Assembly (NCBI GenBank): GCA_964550325.1
Contig: CAZJYT010000010.1
Location: 1 to 25,485 of the forward strand
Direction: 5' to 3'
DNA from: CAZJYT01 sp964550325
GTDB lineage: Bacteria > Patescibacteriota > Minisyncoccia > Minisyncoccales > CAZJYT01
Length of the DNA: 25,485 nucleotides
Position numbers and translations under genes: made by a program. Below the pieces are notes generated by a model. The model worked only from the letters and a program-made list of their open reading frames with translations, searched no databases and was not told where the DNA came from. Shown here one piece after another: positions 19,567-25,485 of the stretch (position 1 is the stretch's first letter; every line of letters begins with the position of its first letter).

Positions 19567-19766
19567 AATATCAGGGTTTGGATGTTCAGGGACAGAAAAG
19601 AAGGGGAAGATACTATTATGAACAGTTAGCTGAATATAACCAGCTTAAAAAGAACATTGAAAAATATACTCAGGCTGGTATCCCTTTCCCCCCGGCTTTA
19701 AGGGCTAAACTGGAAACTTACCGGACCTTAGAAATTTCTTTGAAAAGACAGGGATTGATAAAGTAA
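19563..19766 (+). CDS. Small basic protein (67 aa)
   Basis: It is helical and Tyr/Lys-rich, with RYYYEQLAEYNQLKKNI and a short proline turn (GIPFPPALR). It starts in an ATGA overlap and ends one base into the next gene. It has no membrane segment and no family match. Its position between anchors and coiled-coil proteins suggests a virion-associated role. Confidence 0.65.
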   Translation: MKYQGLDVQGQKRRGRYYYEQLAEYNQLKKNIEKYTQAGIPFPPALRAKLETYRTLEISLKRQGLIK

Positions 19767-20191
19767 TGGAAGAGCTAACTAAGTTAATTGAAAAAGAAGA
19801 AGAGATATTTAAACAAAGAGAATATATTTACTTGCAGGTAGATACAAAATATAAATGCGTCTGGCGTCTTAAGAGTATTCATTTAGCAAAAGATATGCAA
19901 AAAACTCTGCACCAGCTTTATGATGTAGAGAAAAAAATAGAAGAGAGAATGGAATTTTTATTAAATAAATATAAAAATGAGCCTGACCTAATTCTGCAGT
20001 TAGTTAACATTTTTAAGAAGAGATTAAATAGTGTAATTTCTTTTCTGGAAAAAGAAAAAATACACTGGCAAAAAATATGTGAAAATATTCAGAAAGAGCT
20101 AAATGATAATATAAAAGAATATAAAGACCAGTTAGCTTTTTTTAAAATCAAGGAGTTTAATATTGAAAGGAGCATACTTAAAACATATTAA
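19766..20191 (+). CDS. Coiled-coil protein (141 aa)
   Basis: The protein is almost all helical and charged (EELTKLIEKEEEIFKQREYI, YDVEKKIEERMEFLLNKYK, IQKELNDNIKEYKDQLAFF). No membrane helix is seen. It overlaps the SpeD-like start by 29 bases, and its end contains that gene's ribosome binding site. Confidence 0.7.
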   Translation: MEELTKLIEKEEEIFKQREYIYLQVDTKYKCVWRLKSIHLAKDMQKTLHQLYDVEKKIEERMEFLLNKYKNEPDLILQLVNIFKKRLNSVISFLEKEKIHWQKICENIQKELNDNIKEYKDQLAFFKIKEFNIERSILKTY

Positions 20192-20519
20192 GTATATATT
20201 TAGAGCGGATCTGAAGCCTAAAAAAGCTTTAAAATTTGTAAATTATCTTACTACTATAATAGGTGCAACAAAAACATTTATCAAATTTATAGACTTAAGT
20301 CCTGGTTTTGATATTATCTGTGGCTTAAAGGAAAGTCATATAGCTTTAAGTTACTGGGGAGAATTGGGTCTTTGTATAATGGATATATTTTCTTGTAAAG
20401 ATTTTAACAGGGAAGCTGTATCAGTTCATATTAAAAAGATACTTGATGTGGAAAAAGTTTTAGAAACAGTTTTATTGGATGCATCTGTTTTTACTTTAAT
20501 AAGGAAGTTAAATGGATAA
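20163..20519 (+). CDS. SpeD-like pyruvoyl-dependent decarboxylase (118 aa)
   Basis: The sequence LKESHIALSYWGELGLCIMD followed by IFSC aligns without gaps to the SpeD signature ESH...W-x-E-x-G-x-x-x-x-D-x-F-x-C of Thermotoga and Bacillus. Ser58 would form the pyruvoyl group after E57/S58 self-cleavage, and Cys78 matches the proton-donor Cys83 of Thermotoga SpeD. Two residues that support processing there, Ser55 and His68, appear here as Asp50 and Ser63. It may therefore be an altered AdoMet decarboxylase or one of the SpeD-derived arginine or ornithine decarboxylases. The length (118 aa) is normal. TTG start with AAGGAG. It overlaps the spermidine-synthase-like gene by eight bases. Confidence 0.82.
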   Translation: MKGAYLKHIKYIFRADLKPKKALKFVNYLTTIIGATKTFIKFIDLSPGFDIICGLKESHIALSYWGELGLCIMDIFSCKDFNREAVSVHIKKILDVEKVLETVLLDASVFTLIRKLNG

Positions 20520-21204
20520 GCTTATTTTTGAAAAACAATCAAAATATGCAAAAATTCAGCTTTTTGAAGATACAGAGGATAAACACTTGAGCTTATCCTT
20601 AGATGGATTTGTTCAATTTGAGGAAGGATTAAATGAACAGGCTTATCATAAAGCCTTAACTATTCCTGTGCTTGCACATCTTAAAAATATTAAAAAGGTG
20701 GCTATTTTGGGAGGAGGAGATGGTCTGGCAGCAAGAAACCTGCTTCAGGTTTGCCCTGATTTAGATATAACTTTAGTTGATATAGATAAGGAAGTGGTTA
20801 ATCTATGCAGAACTCATCCTAAAATTAGAAGAGTTAATCAGGGTTCATTGGATAAAGTAAAGATAGTAATTGCTGATGCAAAGAGGTGGGTATTAGAAAC
20901 TGAGGATAAGTTTTCTGCAGTAATTTTAGATTTCCCTGACCCGACTAATAAAGATTTAGAGGCTTTATATACAGTAGATTTTTATAAAGATGTAAATAAT
21001 ATACTGAAAGAGGAAGGAGTAGTTTCCATTCAGGCTGGTAATAACTGGATTAAAACATTTAATTATGCCTTTAAAGTATTTAGAGAGGTAAGGTTAATAA
21101 CTTACAGTATTTACAACAATTTTGGTAAAGTAGTTTATGGAAGGCATGGACGCATTAGATGTGAAGATAAACCGATTAAGACAGTATTATTGGGGAAGTG
21201 TTAA
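20512..21204 (+). CDS. Spermidine-synthase-like aminopropyltransferase (230 aa)
   Basis: A short N-terminal beta domain carries LDGFVQFEEG and an NEQAYHKAL segment (standard: DE-YHE). The Rossmann methyltransferase-like core has ILGGGDGLAARN (65-76), LVDIDKEVV (88-96), ADAKRW (121-126) and LDFPDP (139-144), with LYTVDFY (152-158). These are the AdoMet-derived aminopropyl-donor and active-site Asp motifs of SpeE. The protein is about 50 residues shorter than typical SpeE. It follows the SpeD-like gene, which in the classic pathway makes its substrate. The putrescine or other acceptor is not known. Confidence 0.88.
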   Translation: MDKLIFEKQSKYAKIQLFEDTEDKHLSLSLDGFVQFEEGLNEQAYHKALTIPVLAHLKNIKKVAILGGGDGLAARNLLQVCPDLDITLVDIDKEVVNLCRTHPKIRRVNQGSLDKVKIVIADAKRWVLETEDKFSAVILDFPDPTNKDLEALYTVDFYKDVNNILKEEGVVSIQAGNNWIKTFNYAFKVFREVRLITYSIYNNFGKVVYGRHGRIRCEDKPIKTVLLGKC

Positions 21205-21589
21205 TCATCCAGTAATCAGAAATTTAGCTTACAGGATTACTGAGGGGGCAAAAACTAATATGGAAAAAGTAATAAGAATTGCTAATTGGGTAAAAAATAA
21301 TATAAGATACCAGAGAGAACCACCTAAATTGGATATTATTGTCCCTCCTTTAAGATTGATAAATTTAAGGGCTGCCGATTGTGAAGATCTCAGTCTTTTT
21401 ATATCCACCTTAGCAGGAGCAGTAGGAATACCTTCAAAATGGAAGGTAATTTCTCAGGATGGTAAAATCTGGAACCATATATATCCTTTATTGTTGGTAA
21501 ATGGTTCTTATAAACCAATAGATTTAACTGTTCCTTTGCCCTTATTTGGAGAGGTAAAAAGTATTAAAACAAGAATTTATAATGTATAA
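21137..21589 (+). CDS. Transglutaminase-like cysteine enzyme (150 aa)
   Basis: The catalytic triad of the transglutaminase-like fold is clear: RAADCEDLSLF (C82), WNHIYPLL (H114) and PIDLTVP (D129). A preceding helix (KVIRIANWVKNNIRY) is typical. Members act as protein cross-linkers, amidating enzymes or cysteine proteases, and phage members are little known. The start overlaps the spermidine-synthase-like gene by 68 bases, so the two are tightly coupled; ATG 21146 is an alternative, and neither has a good Shine-Dalgarno sequence. With a polyamine donor made upstream, protein polyamination is one reading, and proteolytic virion maturation another. Confidence 0.83.
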   Translation: MEGMDALDVKINRLRQYYWGSVNHPVIRNLAYRITEGAKTNMEKVIRIANWVKNNIRYQREPPKLDIIVPPLRLINLRAADCEDLSLFISTLAGAVGIPSKWKVISQDGKIWNHIYPLLLVNGSYKPIDLTVPLPLFGEVKSIKTRIYNV

Positions 21590-21600
21590 AGGAGGTTAGG

Positions 21601-21957
21601 ATGTTTAAACCAGTATATTATCGGGGCTTATCGGAGTTAGAAGGAACTCGTCTTTACAGAGAAATACCTAAAAGAATAAATTCTATAAGAGAAACTTATC
21701 CTCATAGGATAAGAAGGGTTGTCAGGTGTTCTAAAGGAGCAATATTTTTATTTGAAGGACAAAGAATTGGTCAAAGGCGGCAGAATGTATTTAGATGCCC
21801 AATCCATAATGACATTATAATTTTACCTCGTGGCTATGACTGGGTGTTTGTAAAAGTTATAAATGAAGGGGAGGCAGCACCTTCATATTCTGGGTTCTGG
21901 TGGAAAAATTTCCCTACAAAAAGAAGAACTCTTTCTTATCCTAAAAAGGCATTATGA
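21601..21957 (+). CDS. Hypothetical basic protein (118 aa)
   Basis: It is Arg/Tyr/Gly-rich, with RRVVRCSKGAIFLFEGQRIG and YDWVFVKVINEGEA, ending SYSGFWWKNFPTKRRT. This looks like a small beta-rich virion or capsid-associated protein. GGAGG lies about seven bases before the start. It follows the transglutaminase-like gene directly, so it is a possible substrate. The family is not recognised. Confidence 0.7.
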   Translation: MFKPVYYRGLSELEGTRLYREIPKRINSIRETYPHRIRRVVRCSKGAIFLFEGQRIGQRRQNVFRCPIHNDIIILPRGYDWVFVKVINEGEAAPSYSGFWWKNFPTKRRTLSYPKKAL

Positions 21958-22157
21958 GAGATAAAGGATTATTGATACTTTTAGGAATTGGCTTATTAAT
22001 TTTGTGGCGGACGAAGGAGGCAAAAGCTGCTGTTATACCTGAAAGAAGAATAGAAGAAGATAAAAAATTAAAAAAATTGCCTAAATTAGTTCAATATTCA
22101 CCTCCACCACCGGGTTTTTATATTGCTGAGATTATACCTTTCAGGAGAGTGAAATGA
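21954..22157 (+). CDS. N-terminally anchored small protein (67 aa)
   Basis: A membrane helix (GLLILLGIGLLILW, residues 4-17) is followed by RTKEAKAA, a charged linker and a PPPPGFY stretch. The helix plus (T/A)KEAKAA segment matches the protein at 16555, so they probably share an insertion or processing signal. It overlaps the previous gene by four bases. Confidence 0.7.
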   Translation: MRDKGLLILLGIGLLILWRTKEAKAAVIPERRIEEDKKLKKLPKLVQYSPPPPGFYIAEIIPFRRVK

Positions 22158-23203
22158 CAAAAGCAGAACTGGAAGATAAAATAAAAAAATTAAAACATGA
22201 AATAAGTATTTTATCATCAGGTTGGCCAATATGTGATTGGGACTACTGCTACTATCCTGCTTGGCGTCAGAGGTTTCAACAAGAAACTGATTATTGGAAA
22301 ATATATAAAAAATATGGTATTCCAACTTCAGTTTCAAAGTGGGAACAGCCTAAATTTGCAAAAGAATTATCTGGTATAATTGGTAATTTAAAAGCAGATC
22401 TTAACTCTTTAGAATTTCAACTTCAAACTATAAAACAACAAGAAATTTTAAAAAAGATTGAAGAAGAATATAGAAAAAGAGATGAACAGGTAAGGGCTGA
22501 GGCTGCAAAAAAGGTAGAACAGGCAAGAGAGGAAGCAGAAAGAAAGATTGCTCAAATAAGAGCGGAAGCAGAGGCAAAAGTCCAGGCAGCAAGAGAAGAA
22601 GCAGATAGAAAGGTAAAGGCTATAAGAGAAGAAAAAGAAAAGCAATTTACCTCTTTAACTACTCAGATAAATAAAGCTTTAGGTATAACGGATATTTCTC
22701 AAAAAATTGCTGTAGAAACTTATATACCAGAAATAACTAAGAGAATACAGCAGATAACTAAAGAAGCTGATGAGAAAGTTAATGCAATAAGGACCCAAGC
22801 AGATGAGCAGGTTAAAAAAATTAGCGAAGAATACAATACAAAAATAAAAGATATAACTCAAAAGTATAATCAAGAATTAGAAAGGCTTAGGCAATTAATT
22901 GAATCACAATCACAAAAAATAACTGATTATCAAAAACAGATATCTAAAGTTCCTGTTTTAGAAGATAAACTTAAAAGTTTATCTATTACCTTAGAAGAAA
23001 GAATAAAGCCCATATCAAGTATTGAAGAGATTATCGCTAAGTATTTATCTAAAAAGGAAGTTAAACCAGAAGAGATTAAACCAGAAACTAAAGTTCAATT
23101 TAATTGGAAACTTCTGGGAACTTTGGGCTTAGTAGGGCTTATGGCAGGAATGGTGGGAAGAGGAAAAGAAATTGCTGAAGCAATAAAAGAGAAAGAAAGA
23201 TGA
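22154..23203 (+). CDS. Long coiled-coil tail-anchored protein (349 aa)
   Basis: After an aromatic N-terminal region with two Cys (WPICDWDYCYYP), residues 85-300 form a long, charged coiled coil with repeated (E/K)AxxK(V/I)xxxRxEA blocks. A C-terminal hydrophobic helix (LLGTLGLVGLMAGMVG) ends in a charged tail. The length of coil (about 200 residues, some 30 nm if extended) would suit a spike stalk, membrane tube or tape-like ruler. Its function is not known. It is coupled at both ends by ATGA. Confidence 0.75.
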   Translation: MTKAELEDKIKKLKHEISILSSGWPICDWDYCYYPAWRQRFQQETDYWKIYKKYGIPTSVSKWEQPKFAKELSGIIGNLKADLNSLEFQLQTIKQQEILKKIEEEYRKRDEQVRAEAAKKVEQAREEAERKIAQIRAEAEAKVQAAREEADRKVKAIREEKEKQFTSLTTQINKALGITDISQKIAVETYIPEITKRIQQITKEADEKVNAIRTQADEQVKKISEEYNTKIKDITQKYNQELERLRQLIESQSQKITDYQKQISKVPVLEDKLKSLSITLEERIKPISSIEEIIAKYLSKKEVKPEEIKPETKVQFNWKLLGTLGLVGLMAGMVGRGKEIAEAIKEKER

Positions 23204-23622
23204 ATAGGTTACAAAAACTTTTAGGAAAATTTACTCCTCTTGATGTTGTAATTGATGAGGTTTTAAAAAGGTTAGATGAGATATTTTATAAATCTCGCTT
23301 TCCCAATGAGATAGCTAAATTTACTGTTGATTTATCCATTGAAAGAACCAATAAAAGGCTTTCATCTATTGGAGGAGGAGAAGGTTTATTTGACTATAAT
23401 GTCAGATATCCAACCTGGCATTATTTAAAGATATTGAAAAAGGGAACAGGAACTTTTACATTTATCTTTGAATTACCGGGCAGAAAAACAATAAGCTTGG
23501 ATAGCGATGAGATATATAGTGGGGATGAGTTTTTTTTGGAGTTTACAGAGTTATATTTTACTAATAGCAGTCAAAGTGGGGTAGTTTCACCGATAATATG
23601 GATGGAAAAGAGGTATTTCTAA
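23200..23622 (+). CDS. Beta-rich virion protein candidate (140 aa)
   Basis: An N-terminal helix (LDVVIDEVLKRLDEIFYKS) is followed by a likely beta-sandwich (GTGTFTFIFELPGRKTISLD, FFLEFTELYFTNSSQSG). This shape would suit a penton, vertex or spike-base protein. It overlaps the long coiled-coil gene by four bases. The role is inferred from structure pattern and position. Confidence 0.68.
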   Translation: MNRLQKLLGKFTPLDVVIDEVLKRLDEIFYKSRFPNEIAKFTVDLSIERTNKRLSSIGGGEGLFDYNVRYPTWHYLKILKKGTGTFTFIFELPGRKTISLDSDEIYSGDEFFLEFTELYFTNSSQSGVVSPIIWMEKRYF

Positions 23623-23623
23623 A

Positions 23624-24082
23624 ATGCCAGTAAGATCATCAAGAATAGATGTAGATTTATTTTCTCAAACTTTACCAGAAGTTATTATGCGTAATAAATA
23701 TGGAGGGTTTAATGTTGCTAAAACTATAAAGGCTGTTAATGCTAATGCAGATACGGAGTTTTTCTCTGTAACAGGGCAAGGATATTGTTTTGCAGATGGA
23801 GTAGTAACTTATGGAGCTGATATTCAACATGATGATTATCTATATGGATATTTTGATGAAGTGCGTGATGATACACCTACTTATAAACAGTTGTTAGATT
23901 GGAATTTGACTTATCCTCTTTATGGTTATCCATTAATAGGAACCTATGATGAGGTTAATTATTTATATAGCTTATTGTGGTTTGGAAATGTAACTTTTGA
24001 GAGTGAAATTAAGAAAGGTTATCATGAATCACATGGGAGGAACCCCATCGTTGTTATATTTGTTCTTTACGCAATTATTTAA
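23624..24082 (+). CDS. Hypothetical virion-module protein (152 aa)
   Basis: The central part (FNVAKTIKAVNANADTEFFS and TGQGYCFADGVVTYG) looks like a beta-rich attachment-site domain, with many Tyr and Asp residues. The final HGRNPIVVIFVLYAII is hydrophobic and unlike the rest; a late frame change or a true hydrophobic tail are both possible. The gene begins one base after the previous stop. Confidence 0.66.
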   Translation: MPVRSSRIDVDLFSQTLPEVIMRNKYGGFNVAKTIKAVNANADTEFFSVTGQGYCFADGVVTYGADIQHDDYLYGYFDEVRDDTPTYKQLLDWNLTYPLYGYPLIGTYDEVNYLYSLLWFGNVTFESEIKKGYHESHGRNPIVVIFVLYAII

Positions 24083-24093
24083 CTTTTTAAGAT

Positions 24094-24309
24094 ATGATTG
24101 AAGTGCGAGGCCTTGCATATATAAAACATCAAAATTCTTTAGAATGCCAGATTATTATCCGTTATACCTCAAGTGGTTTATATCGCACATTTAGAACTTT
24201 TAGAGACAGGCAGTTTACAAAAGATGAATTACTTTCTTTTCTTGAGGAAAAATGTGAGGTTAACAAGAAAAATATTACTTTATCTAAACCTGTGCAGAAT
24301 TTATTTTAA
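24094..24309 (+). CDS. Small hypothetical protein (71 aa)
   Basis: It is beta-like at the N-terminus (LAYIKHQNSLECQIIIRY) with a Thr/Phe/Arg stretch (LYRTFRTFRDRQF) and a helical C-terminal part. No Shine-Dalgarno sequence is clear. No family is recognised. Its position suggests a minor virion role. Confidence 0.58.
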   Translation: MIEVRGLAYIKHQNSLECQIIIRYTSSGLYRTFRTFRDRQFTKDELLSFLEEKCEVNKKNITLSKPVQNLF

Positions 24310-24311
24310 TT

Positions 24312-24617
24312 ATGGCTATCTATAATCAAGTTAAATGGGTTGGGGTTAAACCTACGGTTAAAACCGCTCAGACTCCTGCAAAAAAGGTTTCAATAGGCAC
24401 TTCTTCAACAGAAATCTTAGCTGCAAATGATAACAGGACTTCTTTTCTTATTCGCAACACTGGCAGTGTTTCAGTTTATATCCGTTTAGGTAGTGGGGCA
24501 ACTACTGATGATATGTTATTAGAGGAAGGAGATATTCTTTTCTGTGATGATTATACAGGGCAAGTTACAGGAATTGTAGCTTCTGGAACAGGAGAAGTTA
24601 GAGTTATTGAGGTGTAA
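24312..24617 (+). CDS. Small beta-sandwich virion protein candidate (101 aa)
   Basis: The sequence has the pattern of a small all-beta phage protein: VSIGTSSTEILAANDNRTSF, then IRNTGSVSVYIRLGSGATTD and a GDILFCDDYTGQVTGIVASG segment. Similar proteins in other phages are small structural or decoration proteins with the same R-x-x-x-x-I-x-N-x-G core. The gene lies next to the receptor-binding protein. Confidence 0.74.
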   Translation: MAIYNQVKWVGVKPTVKTAQTPAKKVSIGTSSTEILAANDNRTSFLIRNTGSVSVYIRLGSGATTDDMLLEEGDILFCDDYTGQVTGIVASGTGEVRVIEV

Positions 24618-24619
24618 AG

Positions 24620-25357
24620 ATGATTCAGATTATTAAAAAAGGAGTGCGTAGATTTATTGAACTTATTGATACTCCCTCTTCTTTTTCAGGACTTGCAGGC
24701 AAATTTATGAAAGTAAACAGCGATGAAACTGCATTAGAAGCCTCAACAAATACAGATAGTGAAGTTAGTGATGCAGTAAATAAAAAACATTCTCAAAACA
24801 CCGACCACAAAATTACAGACGCAGATGGCGACAGTGGCTGGGATACTGAAGAAACCGCAGACAAAGACGAAATAGTAGGAAAAGTCGCAGGAGTTGAAGC
24901 ATTAAGGATTTATAGTTCAGGAATTTTAGATTTACCGAAGCAGAGTGGGTGTGCAGGGTATTTAGGGACAGCTCAAAGTATAAGTGATAGTTCTGCCACT
25001 AAAGTAGCTTTTGATACTAAAGAATATGACTTGCAAAATGAATATGACAATACCACAAATTATAGGTTTACAGCGACGAAAGACGGAAAATATCTTATAA
25101 CCTGTAAAATAACTTTTAGCGACGCATTAAATACAACAAACAGAATCTTTGTCTCAATTCATAAGAATGGCTCAGAATACAAAAACAGTGATGTTGGTGG
25201 AAGTAGTGGGACATATCAAGGACCTATAATTTCTACTGTAGTTCATTTAACAGCGGGTGATTATATTGAGTTTTATATTTTTCAACAGACTGGAGCATCT
25301 AAGTCTTTATATAATTCTTCGGTTTATACATATTTTTCAATAACTAAAATCCAATAA
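24620..25357 (+). CDS. Receptor-binding protein candidate with C1q-like domain (245 aa)
   Basis: Residues 12-41 (FIELIDTPSSFSGLAGKFMK and on) form the common phage fibre motif LxDTPxxFxGxAGxxxxVN. A flexible acidic linker follows. Residues 112-245 match a C1q/TNF-like jelly roll: AGYLGTAQSISDSSATKV, FDTKEYD, DGKYLITCKI, GDYIEFYI and YFSITKI at the end. C1q-like domains trimerise and sit at the tip of spikes. The fibre motif may anchor the protein to a vertex. GTGTAAAG is near the start; the ribosome binding site is weak. Confidence 0.84.
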   Translation: MIQIIKKGVRRFIELIDTPSSFSGLAGKFMKVNSDETALEASTNTDSEVSDAVNKKHSQNTDHKITDADGDSGWDTEETADKDEIVGKVAGVEALRIYSSGILDLPKQSGCAGYLGTAQSISDSSATKVAFDTKEYDLQNEYDNTTNYRFTATKDGKYLITCKITFSDALNTTNRIFVSIHKNGSEYKNSDVGGSSGTYQGPIISTVVHLTAGDYIEFYIFQQTGASKSLYNSSVYTYFSITKIQ

Positions 25358-25372
25358 AAGGAGGTGTATAAT

Positions 25373-25485
25373 ATGTCACTAAAAATAACATTCACAGACA
25401 CAAACACAGGAAGAATAATAGCAGAAGATAAATTAACAGATGAACAAGTAAAAGCATTAAATACAGAATTAGAATTAGCAGATTA
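25373..25485 (+). CDS. 5' end of a truncated hypothetical protein
   Basis: ATG 25373 follows AAAGGAGGTG with ideal spacing. The visible 37 residues (MSLKITFTDTNTGRIIAEDK and on) run off the right edge. The acidic, repetitive C-terminal part (LTDEQVKALNTELELAD) is helical. No family can be assigned. Confidence 0.7.
   Translation, partial: MSLKITFTDTNTGRIIAEDKLTDEQVKALNTELELAD

Noticed and set aside
1..25485. tRNA, rRNA and integrase genes
   Set aside because: I looked for cloverleaf-like stems and recombinase motifs and saw none convincing; a dedicated tRNA search was not possible by eye.

Overview
This window looks like part of a dsDNA bacteriophage or provirus with low GC content; every gene I can support is on the + strand. 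The host is bacterial. Promoters are of the TTGACA-17-TATATT type, ribosome binding sites are strong GGAGG sequences, and the phage carries a SleB-type cell-wall hydrolase and a phage LL-H-type holin. The gene style suggests an anaerobic, perhaps thermophilic, Firmicutes-like or candidate-phylum host: AT-rich DNA, a clostridial-type COG3581/COG1924 pair, and the short bacterial form of SpeD. This host guess is inference.

Layout. Positions 1-4240 hold small accessory and regulatory genes: a pentapeptide-repeat protein, Cys-rich mini-proteins, an HTH protein, a ribbon-helix-helix protein and one frameshifted gene. At 4260-4930 lies a likely replication module: a GC-rich stretch with three hairpins, a DnaD/replisome-organizer-like N-domain protein, then five 11-bp iterons and an AT-rich repeat pair. 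Positions 4925-10690 hold small membrane proteins, the holin, paralogous small proteins, a COG3581 plus BadF-type ATPase pair and the SleB hydrolase. Positions 10680-12360 hold small proteins including a ferredoxin-thioredoxin-reductase-like protein and a glutaredoxin-like protein, with a dense set of promoters and terminators. Positions 12356-14870 hold coiled-coil, zinc-finger and AT-hook proteins.

From 15066 to the end is the virion module. It has a small membrane protein, a beta-rich 334-aa protein that I read as a double-jelly-roll major capsid protein, and a run of proteins each with one N- or C-terminal membrane anchor. Beta-rich vertex or decoration candidates follow, ending in a C1q-like trimeric receptor-binding protein. 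I see no tail, portal or large-terminase genes. The best reading is a tailless, membrane-containing virus; its packaging ATPase would lie outside the window.

The most interesting element is a three-gene cassette inside the virion module (20163-21589): a SpeD-like pyruvoyl decarboxylase, a spermidine-synthase-like aminopropyltransferase and a transglutaminase-like enzyme, overlapping head to tail. Polyamines are classic transglutaminase amine donors, so virus-directed polyamine synthesis linked to modification of virion or host protein is a testable idea. Other notable signals are strong promoters followed at once by terminators, including one ahead of the capsid operon; start codons placed at the predicted transcription start; and a 12-bp inverted repeat that could hide a start codon in read-through RNA.
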